A DNA stretch of 64,000 nucleotides. Source: Melioribacter sp051488665. Its GTDB lineage: Bacteria; Bacteroidota; Ignavibacteria; Ignavibacteriales; Melioribacteraceae. The notes beneath the pieces are model-generated. The model made no database searches. It had not been told where the DNA came from and was given only the letters and a program-made list of their open reading frames with translations. Below are positions 42,884 through 54,000 of the stretch, piece by piece; position 1 is the stretch's first letter; every line of letters begins with the position of its first letter. The position numbers and the translations under genes were made by a program. The DNA lies in assembly GCF_051488665.1 (NCBI RefSeq), contig NZ_JBPSEG010000001.1:434001-498000 (forward strand), given 5' to 3'.

Positions 42884-43735
42884 TTAAAAATTATATTGCA
42901 AATTTAATTGAGGATAATAGAAAGTTCTATAACCTACATTAATTTTATTTAGTTCCGCATTGACCTTAATACTTTTATTAAAGCTGCGCGCCGTTAGAGC
43001 TGCGTCGATGGCGCTAATTATATGATTAGTAAAAATGACGAGAACGGCTTTATAAGCTACGTTATAGAAATCGTTGGCTTTTCCGCGTTCTTTTGAATAG
43101 AAGATGAAATTTTCAGTGAGCGGATCGCCGTATTTATAAGGCGTATTTTCATCGCCGAAGTCGTCCCAGCCTACATTGAACTGCGGATACTTGCCGATCA
43201 TTTCGTAATATTGCTGATCACCGTAAGGGGCAAGACGGTGAGAATAGTAACCGCCCAAAGCATTTTCCAATTTATTCAGTTCTCTCCAGTTTACAGTTCC
43301 GTCGGAATTGAATACAAAAAAGTTAGACGGGTCGATCGAAGAATTAATTTCTTTTGCGTGGGCAATTGTCCACCTTGCGTAACGCGCTACGTCCCAATGT
43401 TCATCGGCAAAGTTCTGGAATTTAACCGTCTGGTCGTCGCCTTTTTTGTCGTATATCAAGCCTACAGTAATAGCGGCAGCTTCCACTGCAACAAAAAGCG
43501 CGCTCTTCAAATAACTTTCGGAATAAAATTGCCCTGCTCCGGGTACTGCAAACGAAAGAAGCGCGGCGGTAAAAGGCGCTTTCTTATTTTGCACCGACGA
43601 ATCGTCCCCGTTAAATTCAACGGAAGTTTCCCTGAAAGATATACCGGAATCGAGATAGAGTTTGCCGGTTAATTTTGACTGAGCGGCAACTGCGCCGGCT
43701 ATAAAGAATATCAATAAAATCTTTTTCATTTTCAT
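42884..43735 (-). CDS. Secreted or envelope protein, DUF5683-like
   Basis: 283 residues with a signal peptide (MKMKKILLIFFIAGAVAAQ). The segment SFAVPGAGQFYSESYLKSAL, with two hydrophobic stretches around it, resembles DUF5683 proteins of Bacteroidota, which are small envelope proteins of unknown function. The C-terminus ends in an aromatic strand (YYPQLNLQYNF), so a membrane-linked form is possible. It sits six bases after the protease-propeller-barrel gene, in the type IX operon. Confidence 0.65.
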   Translation of the reverse strand: MKMKKILLIFFIAGAVAAQSKLTGKLYLDSGISFRETSVEFNGDDSSVQNKKAPFTAALLSFAVPGAGQFYSESYLKSALFVAVEAAAITVGLIYDKKGDDQTVKFQNFADEHWDVARYARWTIAHAKEINSSIDPSNFFVFNSDGTVNWRELNKLENALGGYYSHRLAPYGDQQYYEMIGKYPQFNVGWDDFGDENTPYKYGDPLTENFIFYSKERGKANDFYNVAYKAVLVIFTNHIISAIDAALTARSFNKSIKVNAELNKINVGYRTFYYPQLNLQYNF

Positions 43736-43741
43736 ACCCGT

Positions 43742-46700
43742 TTAGAAATTAAAATCGAACAATATTCCGCCGTAAAAATTCCATTCTTTGCCGTAAGTAA
43801 CATCTTCATTAAGAATCGTTCTGGTAAATCTGTCGAATGAATACGCGGCGTTAAAAAAGAGACTCGTCGGGAAAAGGTAGAACGAATTCATCTTAATTCT
43901 CAATTCGAGTCCGGCTCCTTTTTTAAAGTCGTCCAGTTTAACGCGGTTGCCGTTCCATGCATTGCCGAAATCTGCATAGACGGACATATAAATCTTGTCG
44001 ATATAAAGATGTCCGAGCCGCGTGTCGATATTCTTAAGGAGCGGGAAGCGGTAAGTGAGGTTTACCCATGCGACTTCATTGCCGTTGACAGAATAGAACG
44101 GATAACTTTTCATGCCTATCAAACCGCCGAGATAAAAATCGAAAAACTCAGGCACATCCGGTCCCAGAATACTACCCGCCCGTATTTGCGCTGTTAGAGT
44201 ATGTTCCATATAAACGCGCATATATTCTTTCCAGTTTAATTCGATCCGGTGGAAATTGTAATTTTTGTAAATCGGTTTCAATATGCCGTCCGCTACTTCA
44301 TAAGAGCCGTCGGGATTATAGCGGTTAAATTCATAATCGTACTTAAGCTCGATTTTCCTTCCGACAGGATTAATATCCGAGTCTTTTGTAGGAATGATCC
44401 CGTCGTGGCTGAATTTAAGCTGGAAATCGTTGCCGATATAATACGTGTCGTTTGTCGAAGGATAGAGCAGACTCGTATTCGGGAAAATAAAAGCTTCCAA
44501 AGTAGCCGTATAACTGCTGTAGACGTATCTGAACTCCAACATATTTCCCGCAGTTATAATTTTCTGGCGCGCAAAGAAATCGGCTTCGAATAAATTGTAT
44601 GTTACATCGGTGCTCGTTCTCAACGACGTATCGAGCGAATCGAATATTATATCCGTATTGGTTTTTCGACTTACGCTGTAAAGTTCTATGCCCACTTCGG
44701 GTTTAAGTCCCAATTGATACAACAACGGGAGCTTATCCCTGTATTCAAACGACAGGAACAAATCGCGTTCGAATTTTTTGTTAATAGCGCCGCCTCCGAA
44801 AATACTGAATCTGTTCAGATAGTCGCTCGAAGCGGCGTAAATACCGGGCTTAATTCTGTCTGCAAAACTGTTCGAAGTAATATAATTGTCGTACCGGATA
44901 AAAGGTATAATGCTGAAACGGGAAAAATATCCCGAATAACGCGACGGTTCAACGTCGGGCAATTCGGTGTCGTTGTAATTTTTCAGGCGCTCAATATCGA
45001 AACGAGCCAAATCGCCTTTCGGTTTGTCTTTTCCGAGAGGCGGATTTCCGACCCAAACGTATTTTTTGTCGTCGTCTACTTTTAACTGATTTTCTTTATC
45101 CAGGAAGAATATCTTAAATCCGTCGGAAGTATATCCGGAATAAATAATATTTCCTTCGTTGTCTATATCCGGCTGAAAAGCTCCGCCTACCACATTCGAT
45201 ATTCTCGTAGTTCTATGAGAGTCAAATTCATATCGATACAGATTGAAAATGCCGGTCATATCCGAGGCGAAAATCAGATTTCCGTCGCCGTCAAAAACGG
45301 GGTCGCGGTTGTCGTAACCATTTTGAATTATTATTTCGTATCCGGTTCCGTTTGTATCCACCCGCGCAATTTCCCTCGTATTTTTAAGAGAATATCCGAA
45401 AACTATGTACGAATCGTCGGGCGAGAATTTGGGATTGTAAACCTGCTCGCCGTTATTGAAAAATGTCAATTGTTTAAAATTCTTTCCGTTGATGTCGACA
45501 GTGCCGATATTTGTTGTGCCGTCCTTCTGGAAGAGAAATACGATTTTAGAACCGTCGTGCGATACGTTCGGATTGTTCGCTCTCAAACCGTAGGTAAGAC
45601 GAGTCGATTCTTCTTCGCTGATATCGTAAACGTACAAATCATGAATGTTATTCCATCTGGGATTGTCGTCGCTCAACTTGGCATAAATTATTTTGTCCGT
45701 TCCCGGAATAAAAGCAACTGTAGAGCGCACCATCGGTACTAGAAGTTTTTCTTCCTTGCTTTTAAAATCGTATAGATAAACCGAAGAGATGCCAAAATAG
45801 TCGCTGAATTTATTCGACACGTATACCATTTTAGAGCCGTCGTCCGCAAAAGAAGGATAAAAATTTCCGAAACCTACCGGAGTAATTAATTCGCCTTCGA
45901 TACGGTTTTCGAGCACTTTGCCTATTCTTTCCCGATAATCTTTCCTGAGAAACTCGCTCCATTCCGAATAGAGTTGTTTGCCAGAAATACCGAGCGTTTG
46001 TTCGATTGCGGCGTCAATCGTAAAATTCGTTAGTTCTTTCAGTCGGTTGTTTATCTCCACCAATTTATCCTCGCCGTATTTTTGCGCAATATATCGGGTG
46101 AGCGCAAAACCGGCGTTATAAACGGATTCGTTGCCCAGACTTGTTTTTCCGAATACGCCCATTTGATTCCATGTCAGCATTTTCCCGTCGAGAGCGTAGC
46201 ATCTTAAGATCATGTCTCTGTGCGTATCCCAGTTATCGTAGTTAAATTCTTTACGCATATATTGAGCTGTACCTTCTGCAAACCATGCCGGCACATTTAC
46301 AGTCGCAATCGGATATGAGGCTATAAAATTCGGGAAGCCGTATAAAATGTCGGGACGGCGCTTGTCTTCGTAATTCATAAATTGAAGATAAACCGCAGGC
46401 ACTCTTCTGCCTACTTTCATAGCAGCCTGAATTTGAACCATATGAGTAAATTCGTGAGATATTACGTTTCGCAGCCAATTGTGCGAGCCGCGCAAATCGA
46501 AATCGAGAGCTGACGCCCATATTTCGATTTTATTGTCGAAAAAATACGTAGCGCCGTTTGAATAATCGTCGATATCTTTAATTGCGAAATGCACGGTTTC
46601 GGGTTCGTATCCGTATAACGACGTAATCGGTTCCCAAACTTCTTCGGCTATTTTCAGAACCGTCCTGGCAGTCCTTTCGGCTTCGGGATGGTAATGTACA

Positions 46701-46810
46701 AATACATGTTCGCCTTTTAATGTATACCAATCGTATTCCGGATTATATTCATTGAATTGAGCCGTCAACAGGCACGGTATCAGTAAAAAGAATAAAAATA
46801 ATTTTCGCAT
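43742..46810 (-). CDS. Gluzincin-type protease, WD40-like propeller and outer-membrane barrel in one protein
   Basis: 1022 residues from the ATG at 46810 (a start eight codons earlier overlaps the upstream gene). Signal peptide ends near residue 18. A zinc-protease motif HEFTH is at 119-123 with the downstream ligand Glu179 in AWFAEGTAQY. PD40/TolB-like blades follow from about 310 to 590 (for example SFADDGSKMVYVSNKFSDYF, NVSHDGSKIVFLFQKDGT and FSPDDSYIVFGYS). The last ~350 residues look like beta-barrel strands and end in Phe (YGGILFDFNF), as outer-membrane proteins do. A surface-anchored protease is the best reading; substrate unknown. Part of the type IX operon. Confidence 0.8.
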   Translation of the reverse strand: MRKLFLFFLLIPCLLTAQFNEYNPEYDWYTLKGEHVFVHYHPEAERTARTVLKIAEEVWEPITSLYGYEPETVHFAIKDIDDYSNGATYFFDNKIEIWASALDFDLRGSHNWLRNVISHEFTHMVQIQAAMKVGRRVPAVYLQFMNYEDKRRPDILYGFPNFIASYPIATVNVPAWFAEGTAQYMRKEFNYDNWDTHRDMILRCYALDGKMLTWNQMGVFGKTSLGNESVYNAGFALTRYIAQKYGEDKLVEINNRLKELTNFTIDAAIEQTLGISGKQLYSEWSEFLRKDYRERIGKVLENRIEGELITPVGFGNFYPSFADDGSKMVYVSNKFSDYFGISSVYLYDFKSKEEKLLVPMVRSTVAFIPGTDKIIYAKLSDDNPRWNNIHDLYVYDISEEESTRLTYGLRANNPNVSHDGSKIVFLFQKDGTTNIGTVDINGKNFKQLTFFNNGEQVYNPKFSPDDSYIVFGYSLKNTREIARVDTNGTGYEIIIQNGYDNRDPVFDGDGNLIFASDMTGIFNLYRYEFDSHRTTRISNVVGGAFQPDIDNEGNIIYSGYTSDGFKIFFLDKENQLKVDDDKKYVWVGNPPLGKDKPKGDLARFDIERLKNYNDTELPDVEPSRYSGYFSRFSIIPFIRYDNYITSNSFADRIKPGIYAASSDYLNRFSIFGGGAINKKFERDLFLSFEYRDKLPLLYQLGLKPEVGIELYSVSRKTNTDIIFDSLDTSLRTSTDVTYNLFEADFFARQKIITAGNMLEFRYVYSSYTATLEAFIFPNTSLLYPSTNDTYYIGNDFQLKFSHDGIIPTKDSDINPVGRKIELKYDYEFNRYNPDGSYEVADGILKPIYKNYNFHRIELNWKEYMRVYMEHTLTAQIRAGSILGPDVPEFFDFYLGGLIGMKSYPFYSVNGNEVAWVNLTYRFPLLKNIDTRLGHLYIDKIYMSVYADFGNAWNGNRVKLDDFKKGAGLELRIKMNSFYLFPTSLFFNAAYSFDRFTRTILNEDVTYGKEWNFYGGILFDFNF

Positions 46811-46817
46811 AAGATAT

Positions 46818-49800
46818 CTACTTGATGATTGCAATTTTGATTAATTTAGAGGCTGTTTTGCCAGCCGAGGAAACATTGATACGCGCGAAATAAACTCCGC
46901 TCGGAACGTCCGAAACATCCCAACTAATTTCATTGTCGAATCCGCCGCGCCCGGTTCCTCTGAGCGTTGTTACATAATCGCCGGCGGCGTCTAATATTAT
47001 CACTTCGACATCCGAATCTTCGGTTACGTAATATCTTATATAAGTTTCGTTGCCGTATACCGGATTGGGCCAATTGTAAGCTTTGCTTTCAGGGAAATAT
47101 TCATCTATAATATTTTCCGCGGGCAATGTAATTGTATAAGAATTATACAAATCGCCCGCCACCGAATGCCAGCCGTAGGAAGAAGGATTGTCTGTCGCAA
47201 TAAACCAGCTGCTCAAATAATTGTCTGCGTCGACGGACGCATAAATTATTCCGGATTTGAAGTTAGTTAAGCTTTGACTATTGTCGATTGTGAATAACAC
47301 CGGCGGAACTTTGAGCGAAGCTCCGGTAGAAATCGGAAAACCCGGTAATAAATCTCCGCTTGCTCCGTCCCATGCAAAAAGATTCCCGTCAACGGAGGAA
47401 ACTAAAAGATCCGAAACGTCGTCGTTATTTAAATCTGCGGTTAAAATATAATCGTTTAATTCCCCTGACGCTGTTACAGGAAAATTATCGTTTAATATGC
47501 CGTAGCTGTTTAAAGACAAGACCTTATTCTTATCCACAACCAAAATCGAATATGTTCCGTTCGCTTGATTTACCGAAATTGCAAAATCTTTTATTGTATC
47601 CGTACTATTTACGACAAAACTGTTTCGGATGCCGCCGTCGACAATGATGTCGAAACTGTTATTTTTATTGAGAACGATATATTCATTTTTACCGTCCGGC
47701 TTCAATAAAGTAATTAATTTAACAGGAATGCCGCTTAAATATAGTACGGTATTTTTTACGTCGTTCGGAAATTTACCGGAAATAAAATATCCTCCGTCGG
47801 TAATCAATGCAAAATCATTCTGGTCGCGGTATGCCGAAATCTGAATAATTTTACCGTATTCACTGAAATCAAATGTTCTATAGTTGCCTGTGAAATGATC
47901 CAGCCTAATCAATCTTGACAAATCCGTTCCCATCAGCGTATAAAAATTCAACCCTCTGTATGTTACGGGAGTAATAACCTTCGAACCTTCATTTTCTGAA
48001 AAGCTATAATTGCTTTGCGAAATAACCCTGTCAAGAGCCGAATTCAATGTAATCTTGTTAAACTGAGTATTATTCGCCCCCACTACGACAAAGTTCGAGG
48101 AGGAGGGAAATATAGAAGGACTCACTTCCGAGAATTCGGGAAATACCAATGAATACCCCGATTCGAGATGTCGTATAATCAAATCGTGATTGTTAATAAG
48201 AAAAATGTAGGGAAGATTGTCCAGACCTCCGACGAATTTATAGTTTCCGTCGAGCAGAAAATTTGCGAGTCGAAGAAATCGATCGTTGCCGATAATTAAG
48301 TCGAACGTCATTACGTTTCCGGGCTCAGAGAAATTATCAAGCGTAATAAACGACTTTGCGCCCGAATTGGAATTGCTGTTCGGTTTGGTATCGCTTCCGA
48401 AACGGTTTTTATAAAATCGCGCTTTATTCCCTTTATACCATAAATCTTCCTCGCCTGCAATACCGTAAACTTCACCGAGGACAGTATTAAACAATTCGCC
48501 GATATCCTGAATGCCGTCAGCCTCTTCTATGTCGACGCCTTTGTTGTACAAATCGGCATTAATTCTGTTCTCCGCATATTTTTCGTTAATAATTTTTTCG
48601 TCGATATGCCAGATAACAATACCGTTGGCAGGAACCGCCCAGTCGAATTCGTCAACGTCTACGACAACGCCGCGCAGAGTGTCGGCGTTATCGAATCTGA
48701 ATCTGCCTGTGTCTTTTTGCGTTTTAAAAGAATAGACGTTGTCGCCTATTTTATAAGTAACCGTAATCCCGTCTTTCTTAACGTCGCGTTGCCGGTTTTC
48801 TACGAGAAAATATTCGTGGTCGTTTACAGGTATTTTGACAATAACCGTATCGCCCGCAGCAGCGGCAAGCTTTGCGGCAATGTGAACATTACTTACATTG
48901 GCATTCAACACCACGGGTTCTACCCAGCCCAAAAATATTTTTTCCCATGGAGACGGCTCCGGCGGGAACAAACCGCTGTAAGCAAAGATAGCGTTCCCGT
49001 CCATCAAACCGAATCTGTCGATTGCGGTAACGCCGGTTTCGGTATTGAATAAATCCGGCAATCCCAAATAGCTCCCGATATTCGACACTATCAAACCGTT
49101 GATGGACATTTGATAAAGATATTTTTCGCCGAACGATTCTACTTCCTTCGATTCGGTTGAAGGAAGAATGACCGTGTTGCGTATTTCAAAATCGTTCTTG
49201 ACGCTAAAACCCGAGAAATCATTTCCCAGATATTTCCTAAGAGTATTAAAACCAAGAAATACGGAGGGCAAATCCCTTTCGTAGCCGATCTTACCCGCCG
49301 GGTAAAACGCCGCTCCCGCGCCGGCATGGAATATCGTAAATAAATCGTATTGCGAAAAGTCGACATCGGTAAAAACCGAATCCGCTATCTCCCAAACTTC
49401 CTTCGCAAAATCAGCAAGTCCGCTCAAATCGTCGGGATTGTTCAAAGGAGGAGCGTAGTTGCGCATTGTTTTAGAGACCGTAATTATTTCTGGCAGCACA
49501 GTATATTCAATTTTCAAGTTGCCGTTCGAAACTTTATTAAAATAATTTTTGGCGAATTCGAGGTGATTTTCGAAATAAACTCTGTCGTGCGGCAGCGGAT
49601 CGATAATCGTATCGCCGTAATCTTCCGTATAGACCGAACCGAACTTTCCGTTTCCGTAGGTATATTCATCGTTGTCTTCCTGAAATTCCACCATAACGGC
49701 CAAAATCTTCAGTTTGCCTATTGCAACGTTTTGAGCCGAAACGTTCGGGAGCGTTTGTGTTTTTGAAAATTTCTTTTCGCTTTGCGAGCCTGCAAACAAA

Positions 49801-49856
49801 AGGCCGGGAATTAATATTCCCAGCCATAAAAATATCTTGAGTTGTGATTTATTCAT
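46818..49856 (-). CDS. M6-like secreted protein lacking the zinc site, with type IX sorting domain
   Basis: 1012 residues. Signal peptide about 1-22. The N-terminal ~320 residues align by eye with M6 (immune inhibitor A-like) peptidases, including YLGLPDLF and the later WEKIFLGW, but the HExxH position reads S258-N-I-G-S262, so all three zinc and catalytic residues are lost. It is probably not a peptidase. A long beta-rich, FG-GAP/propeller-like middle (for example DLNNDDVSDLLVSSVDGNLF) leads to a C-terminal type A sorting domain (YNWPNPVYGNETYIRYYV, SGVYFARINV) for PorU processing. Encoded next to its likely exporter genes. Confidence 0.82.
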   Translation of the reverse strand: MNKSQLKIFLWLGILIPGLLFAGSQSEKKFSKTQTLPNVSAQNVAIGKLKILAVMVEFQEDNDEYTYGNGKFGSVYTEDYGDTIIDPLPHDRVYFENHLEFAKNYFNKVSNGNLKIEYTVLPEIITVSKTMRNYAPPLNNPDDLSGLADFAKEVWEIADSVFTDVDFSQYDLFTIFHAGAGAAFYPAGKIGYERDLPSVFLGFNTLRKYLGNDFSGFSVKNDFEIRNTVILPSTESKEVESFGEKYLYQMSINGLIVSNIGSYLGLPDLFNTETGVTAIDRFGLMDGNAIFAYSGLFPPEPSPWEKIFLGWVEPVVLNANVSNVHIAAKLAAAAGDTVIVKIPVNDHEYFLVENRQRDVKKDGITVTYKIGDNVYSFKTQKDTGRFRFDNADTLRGVVVDVDEFDWAVPANGIVIWHIDEKIINEKYAENRINADLYNKGVDIEEADGIQDIGELFNTVLGEVYGIAGEEDLWYKGNKARFYKNRFGSDTKPNSNSNSGAKSFITLDNFSEPGNVMTFDLIIGNDRFLRLANFLLDGNYKFVGGLDNLPYIFLINNHDLIIRHLESGYSLVFPEFSEVSPSIFPSSSNFVVVGANNTQFNKITLNSALDRVISQSNYSFSENEGSKVITPVTYRGLNFYTLMGTDLSRLIRLDHFTGNYRTFDFSEYGKIIQISAYRDQNDFALITDGGYFISGKFPNDVKNTVLYLSGIPVKLITLLKPDGKNEYIVLNKNNSFDIIVDGGIRNSFVVNSTDTIKDFAISVNQANGTYSILVVDKNKVLSLNSYGILNDNFPVTASGELNDYILTADLNNDDVSDLLVSSVDGNLFAWDGASGDLLPGFPISTGASLKVPPVLFTIDNSQSLTNFKSGIIYASVDADNYLSSWFIATDNPSSYGWHSVAGDLYNSYTITLPAENIIDEYFPESKAYNWPNPVYGNETYIRYYVTEDSDVEVIILDAAGDYVTTLRGTGRGGFDNEISWDVSDVPSGVYFARINVSSAGKTASKLIKIAIIK

Positions 49857-49862
49857 AATCGA

Positions 49863-51053
49863 TTAAATACCTCTGGGAAATCCTAATTGAGTTTGAGGAA
49901 CGCCTCCCCATCCGATAAAGATGGTGAAACGCAATGTATTGTTGAGCGGATGATTTTCTCCTTCTTTGAACACGTCGGTAGTCAAATAACTGAAATCGAA
50001 GCCGTACATATCGTATCTGATACCCGCTCCGATAGTAACGAATTTTCTGTTTCCGAACGACGGGTCTTCATAAAAATATCCCGCTCTCAGAGCAAACATA
50101 AAATCTCCGGGTTGACCGTACCAGTATTCCAGACCCACGGCGGTTGTAATATCTCTTATTTCCTCGCTCAACGGCTGATCTGCCCAGGCTGTGAAAATCG
50201 CTTCGTAAAAATCTTTACGTTGTTTCGGAGTGGCGTTGCTGTCAACTTCTCCCCGGAACGCTTCCCCTTTGTCGACCAATAATTTGCTGAAATCTAACGT
50301 CATTGTAATCGAATTGAAATCATCCTGATAAAGCCGTGTTGCAAATCCGAGTCTGAAGTTTGTCGGAATCGGATCTGCCTGAGCCTGATCGATGTAATAG
50401 ATTTTCGGACCGATATTGCTGAGATTCATACCGATGCTCAGACGGTTGCTCATATCTCCGATCAAAGGCAGATTCAAATGTTCCGGACGCCACATTGCGC
50501 CTACGTCGAAACTGACAGTTGTGGCTACTCCTTTGCCCTGCTCGGCCTCCGTCGGCTTGTCTGCCAATCGGCTGTGAATAATGCGGAAGTTCAAGCCGAG
50601 TCCCCAGTCGTTGCTCAATTTGGTTGCATAGCCGAGAGTTAGAGCGGCGTCGAACGATCTGAAAGTGCCGATCGGTTCCGGAGAATCTGAACCCGTACGC
50701 ACAATTTCGCCGTAATTCATATAGGTTACGCTGGCTGTGACGCTTCCGTTCAGATCTTCAATATATTGACGATAAGTCGCATAGTCGTAAAACAAGTCGA
50801 GATGGAACTGCGGCAGCCAGTTACTGTGAGTAAAACTGACTTCCGAGCCGGTTAAAAAAGCGATTCCCGCGGGATTCCAGAATATTGCAGCCGAATTATC
50901 AGCCAATCCTGTTCCGGATTCGCCGATACCGCCCGCTCTCGAATCGGGAGCAATCAGAAGAAACGGCAATGCAGCTTCGCCTTGCGCTTTTATTTCCGAA
51001 CCGATTCCCGCTAACATTATCATAATCATAGGAATCAAAATTATTCTTTTCAT
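49863..51053 (-). CDS. porV: PorV/PorQ-family outer-membrane protein of type IX secretion
   Basis: 396 residues, signal peptide to about residue 23. The mature start reads ALPFLLIAPDSRAGGIGESGTGLADNSAAIFWNPAG, the hallmark of PorV/PorQ (LptO) proteins, followed by about 14 beta strands and a C-terminal SFxTxD-like FDFSYLTTDVF segment. PorV is a 14-stranded barrel that carries cargo from the translocon to the sortase PorU. It lies 33 bases downstream of porU and six bases before the M6-like gene, consistent with this role. PorQ is the alternative name; PorV is favoured by position. Confidence 0.92.
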   Translation of the reverse strand: MKRIILIPMIMIMLAGIGSEIKAQGEAALPFLLIAPDSRAGGIGESGTGLADNSAAIFWNPAGIAFLTGSEVSFTHSNWLPQFHLDLFYDYATYRQYIEDLNGSVTASVTYMNYGEIVRTGSDSPEPIGTFRSFDAALTLGYATKLSNDWGLGLNFRIIHSRLADKPTEAEQGKGVATTVSFDVGAMWRPEHLNLPLIGDMSNRLSIGMNLSNIGPKIYYIDQAQADPIPTNFRLGFATRLYQDDFNSITMTLDFSKLLVDKGEAFRGEVDSNATPKQRKDFYEAIFTAWADQPLSEEIRDITTAVGLEYWYGQPGDFMFALRAGYFYEDPSFGNRKFVTIGAGIRYDMYGFDFSYLTTDVFKEGENHPLNNTLRFTIFIGWGGVPQTQLGFPRGI

Positions 51054-51086
51054 TTTAGTATACCTCCTTGAGTATTTATATTAATT

Positions 51087-54000
51087 TTATCTTATAATCG
51101 ACAATTTACCGAGCGCACTCTTTTTAAATGAGCCGTCTGTAGTTTGTGCCACGACTTTATATAAATAAGTTCCGTTTGCCAATGAGTTCCCGTCCTCGTC
51201 TCTGCCGTCCCAGTCTATTCTCACAAAACGGTCCATAACCGAATATTCGTCAATTTCTTTTATAAGCCTGCCTGCAACTGTATAAATTTTAATTTTAACG
51301 TCGATTGCGCTGTTAGCATTATGCTGGAACGTAAAAGTGGTAGACGAAGAAAAAGGATTCGGATAATTATACACGTTCCTCAGATACAATTCGTCGCTCT
51401 CGTTTACAACCGTAAAATAGACTTCAGTTTCGGAAAAGTTATTAAAAACGTCCCATGCTTTTATTTTAATATTATGTTCGCCTTCGGAAAGCGAAGTAAA
51501 TTTATATTTAACCGCGCCTGATTTGCCGCCCGAATTCAAATCGCCCACGAAATAATTCGTAAAGTCGATTGCGTTATTTTCGTCGCCGTCGAGAACGCCT
51601 TCGAGTTTATGCCCGATGCCCGTACCGGTAGTATTCAGCCCCGTTTCGTCGAATAATTTAACGATCAGAGTAAAATCGGGATTAACAAGATAAGCATTGT
51701 CAAATTCTTCGTTATCGAAGTAGATTTCTATTTCGGGACCTTTCCCGTCGTTAACAGCGTTCGGATTTGTTCCGCCGACTATCACGTTATTTGTATAACC
51801 GACCGCGTCGTTTTTTTCGTTGAATACGTAAGCAGTAATTTTGCCGTTTTTATTTTCGTACGAGATGTCTTTGGGCACGATAAATTCAGTATTGAACTCG
51901 CCGTTTTCAACGGACGCTCGTCCTCTGTATATCAATCCGCCGGGGATTGTAACAGTATAATTAATTTCCTCGTAGTAAACTTTCCGTTCGGAATCATACA
52001 CGCTGATAATAGCTTCTCCGTTGAAATCGGAAGAAGAATTTTCACTAACGGAGCCTTTGATATTCACATTCCCGAGCGCGTTAATTTGGACTGTTTTACT
52101 CACCGGCGCTCCGTTAACCGAATCGACGCGGGCGTTTTCCGCCGGTATTTTGAGCCTCAATGCCGGGTCGCAAAACAGATGAAATTTTTCGTCGTTTACC
52201 GCCGTACGATTTTGTTTGGTAAGCATAAAAACGTCGCCTATTCTCAATGGTTTGCCGTCGGAAGCGCGCTTGAAAAGATATGTATAAAAAGTATCGTTTA
52301 TTGCCGCGTTCGAATTTGCATATACAACACGAGCCGCCGTAAAGATTCCGATTGCGCCGGCATCCGGCATATTAACCATCAATTCGGTGGAACTCTGTTC
52401 GCTCATATCGTCGAACTTACCAAAATCGCACGTAGCAGCCGTCAAAAAGAAAAATTCCGAATTTTTCAACTGCGGAATTGTCGTGGCTTTTTCGAATACG
52501 TATTCATGAGCCCAAGTGTTGGGATTTCCATGACCGATATAATTTGCAAGCAAAGTGCCGTTATTGAAAGCGTTAATTATAGCCTTGTTAACCTCCGGCT
52601 TTCTTCTGCCGAGCCCTGTAATAACGGTAGGATAAGCCACCAGATAAATCTTATTCAAATCGTAAGCTCTAGATATTCTTCTGAATATCAGTTCTTCCGA
52701 TTGGCGTGTATGCAACGATCCGTCGTCGCCTTCGGAGGTAAGTCCGTCGTCGGCAATCATTGTTATTCTATAACGCCACGGTCCGGTAGAAGATTCGTTC
52801 TCGTATTTTCTAATTTTATCGATTACCGCTTCGGCGTCGGTTTGGGACTGCACAGCCAATCTGCCCGTCGCCAAGTCGACAGTTTTGTCGCTGCCGGATA
52901 CTCTGGCATAATAATCGTCGGTAGAATAAGAATTAATTTCGCTGAGAGACTCAATAGTTTGATAAGTCGGCACAAAGTTTTTGTCCAGGTCTTCGGGCAC
53001 GAGATTCAAATAGTCGTAGTCTCCGTCGCCGAAGAAAAGCACATAACCCGGTTTTGTCTGCCAGTTATCGTATGCATATTTCAGAAAGTCGCGTATTGAA
53101 GTCGGATCGAGCATGCCGCCGCTGAACTGATTCATAATATCGTCAACGTAGTAAATCGAGGTTGAAAGAGGATCGGGCGATTCCGAGCTTCTGTACGCTG
53201 CGTATTTTTCCGCTTGTTCTTTGAAATACTTATTTGTTATAACAATCATCCGGCTGCCCGAAGTATTGCTAAGAATATCGACCGGCGTTATTTGAGCGCC
53301 GCCGGACGGACTCTTAAAAGCCGACGAATTGACCGCCATATATTTCGATATTCTGTTTTCATTTTCCTGCGCTTGAAATCTTATTTCTCCGCCGCTTATA
53401 AAGGCTCCCGCAATCATCTTAACGTTGTATGGATCGGTCAGGTCGAAGGCAAATATATCGCTGTTGGAGAAGTCGGTAATTCTGTATTCAATGGTAGCGT
53501 TTGTGTCTTTTGAAAAGAAGATCAGGTAATCCATCGTAGCCTTCAGATACCTTTGATATTCAATTTCGAAATAATCGAGATAAACGCTTGCCGAAGTAAT
53601 ATTCGTATTGATTGTAAACTTCAGATTGCTTCTGTTATCGGCAAGCTGGTTCGAATATGATGCATTCCCTATACTCTGCATGCCGTATGTGTATGATAAC
53701 TTGGAATTCAGGGGAATCGAACCCGTATAAATCAGCTGGTTGCTCTCCCTTACAGAATAACTTATAACTTCCGAAGACGTACTGATAAGTCTGAATTTGT
53801 AATTTATTTTCGCGCCGGGCGCCAGTCCGTATAATGTATTCAGATAGACTCTTTCCCTGCGCGTGCCCGAGAATACATCCCCGAAATACTCTCTGCCGGA
53901 AGGTCCGATTTTAACGCTGTCCCGGTCGTTAAAAACATATGAGAGCGTAGTGTTCTGCATATAAGCGTCGGAAGAATTGAGCGAAGATTCGGAGGGCATT

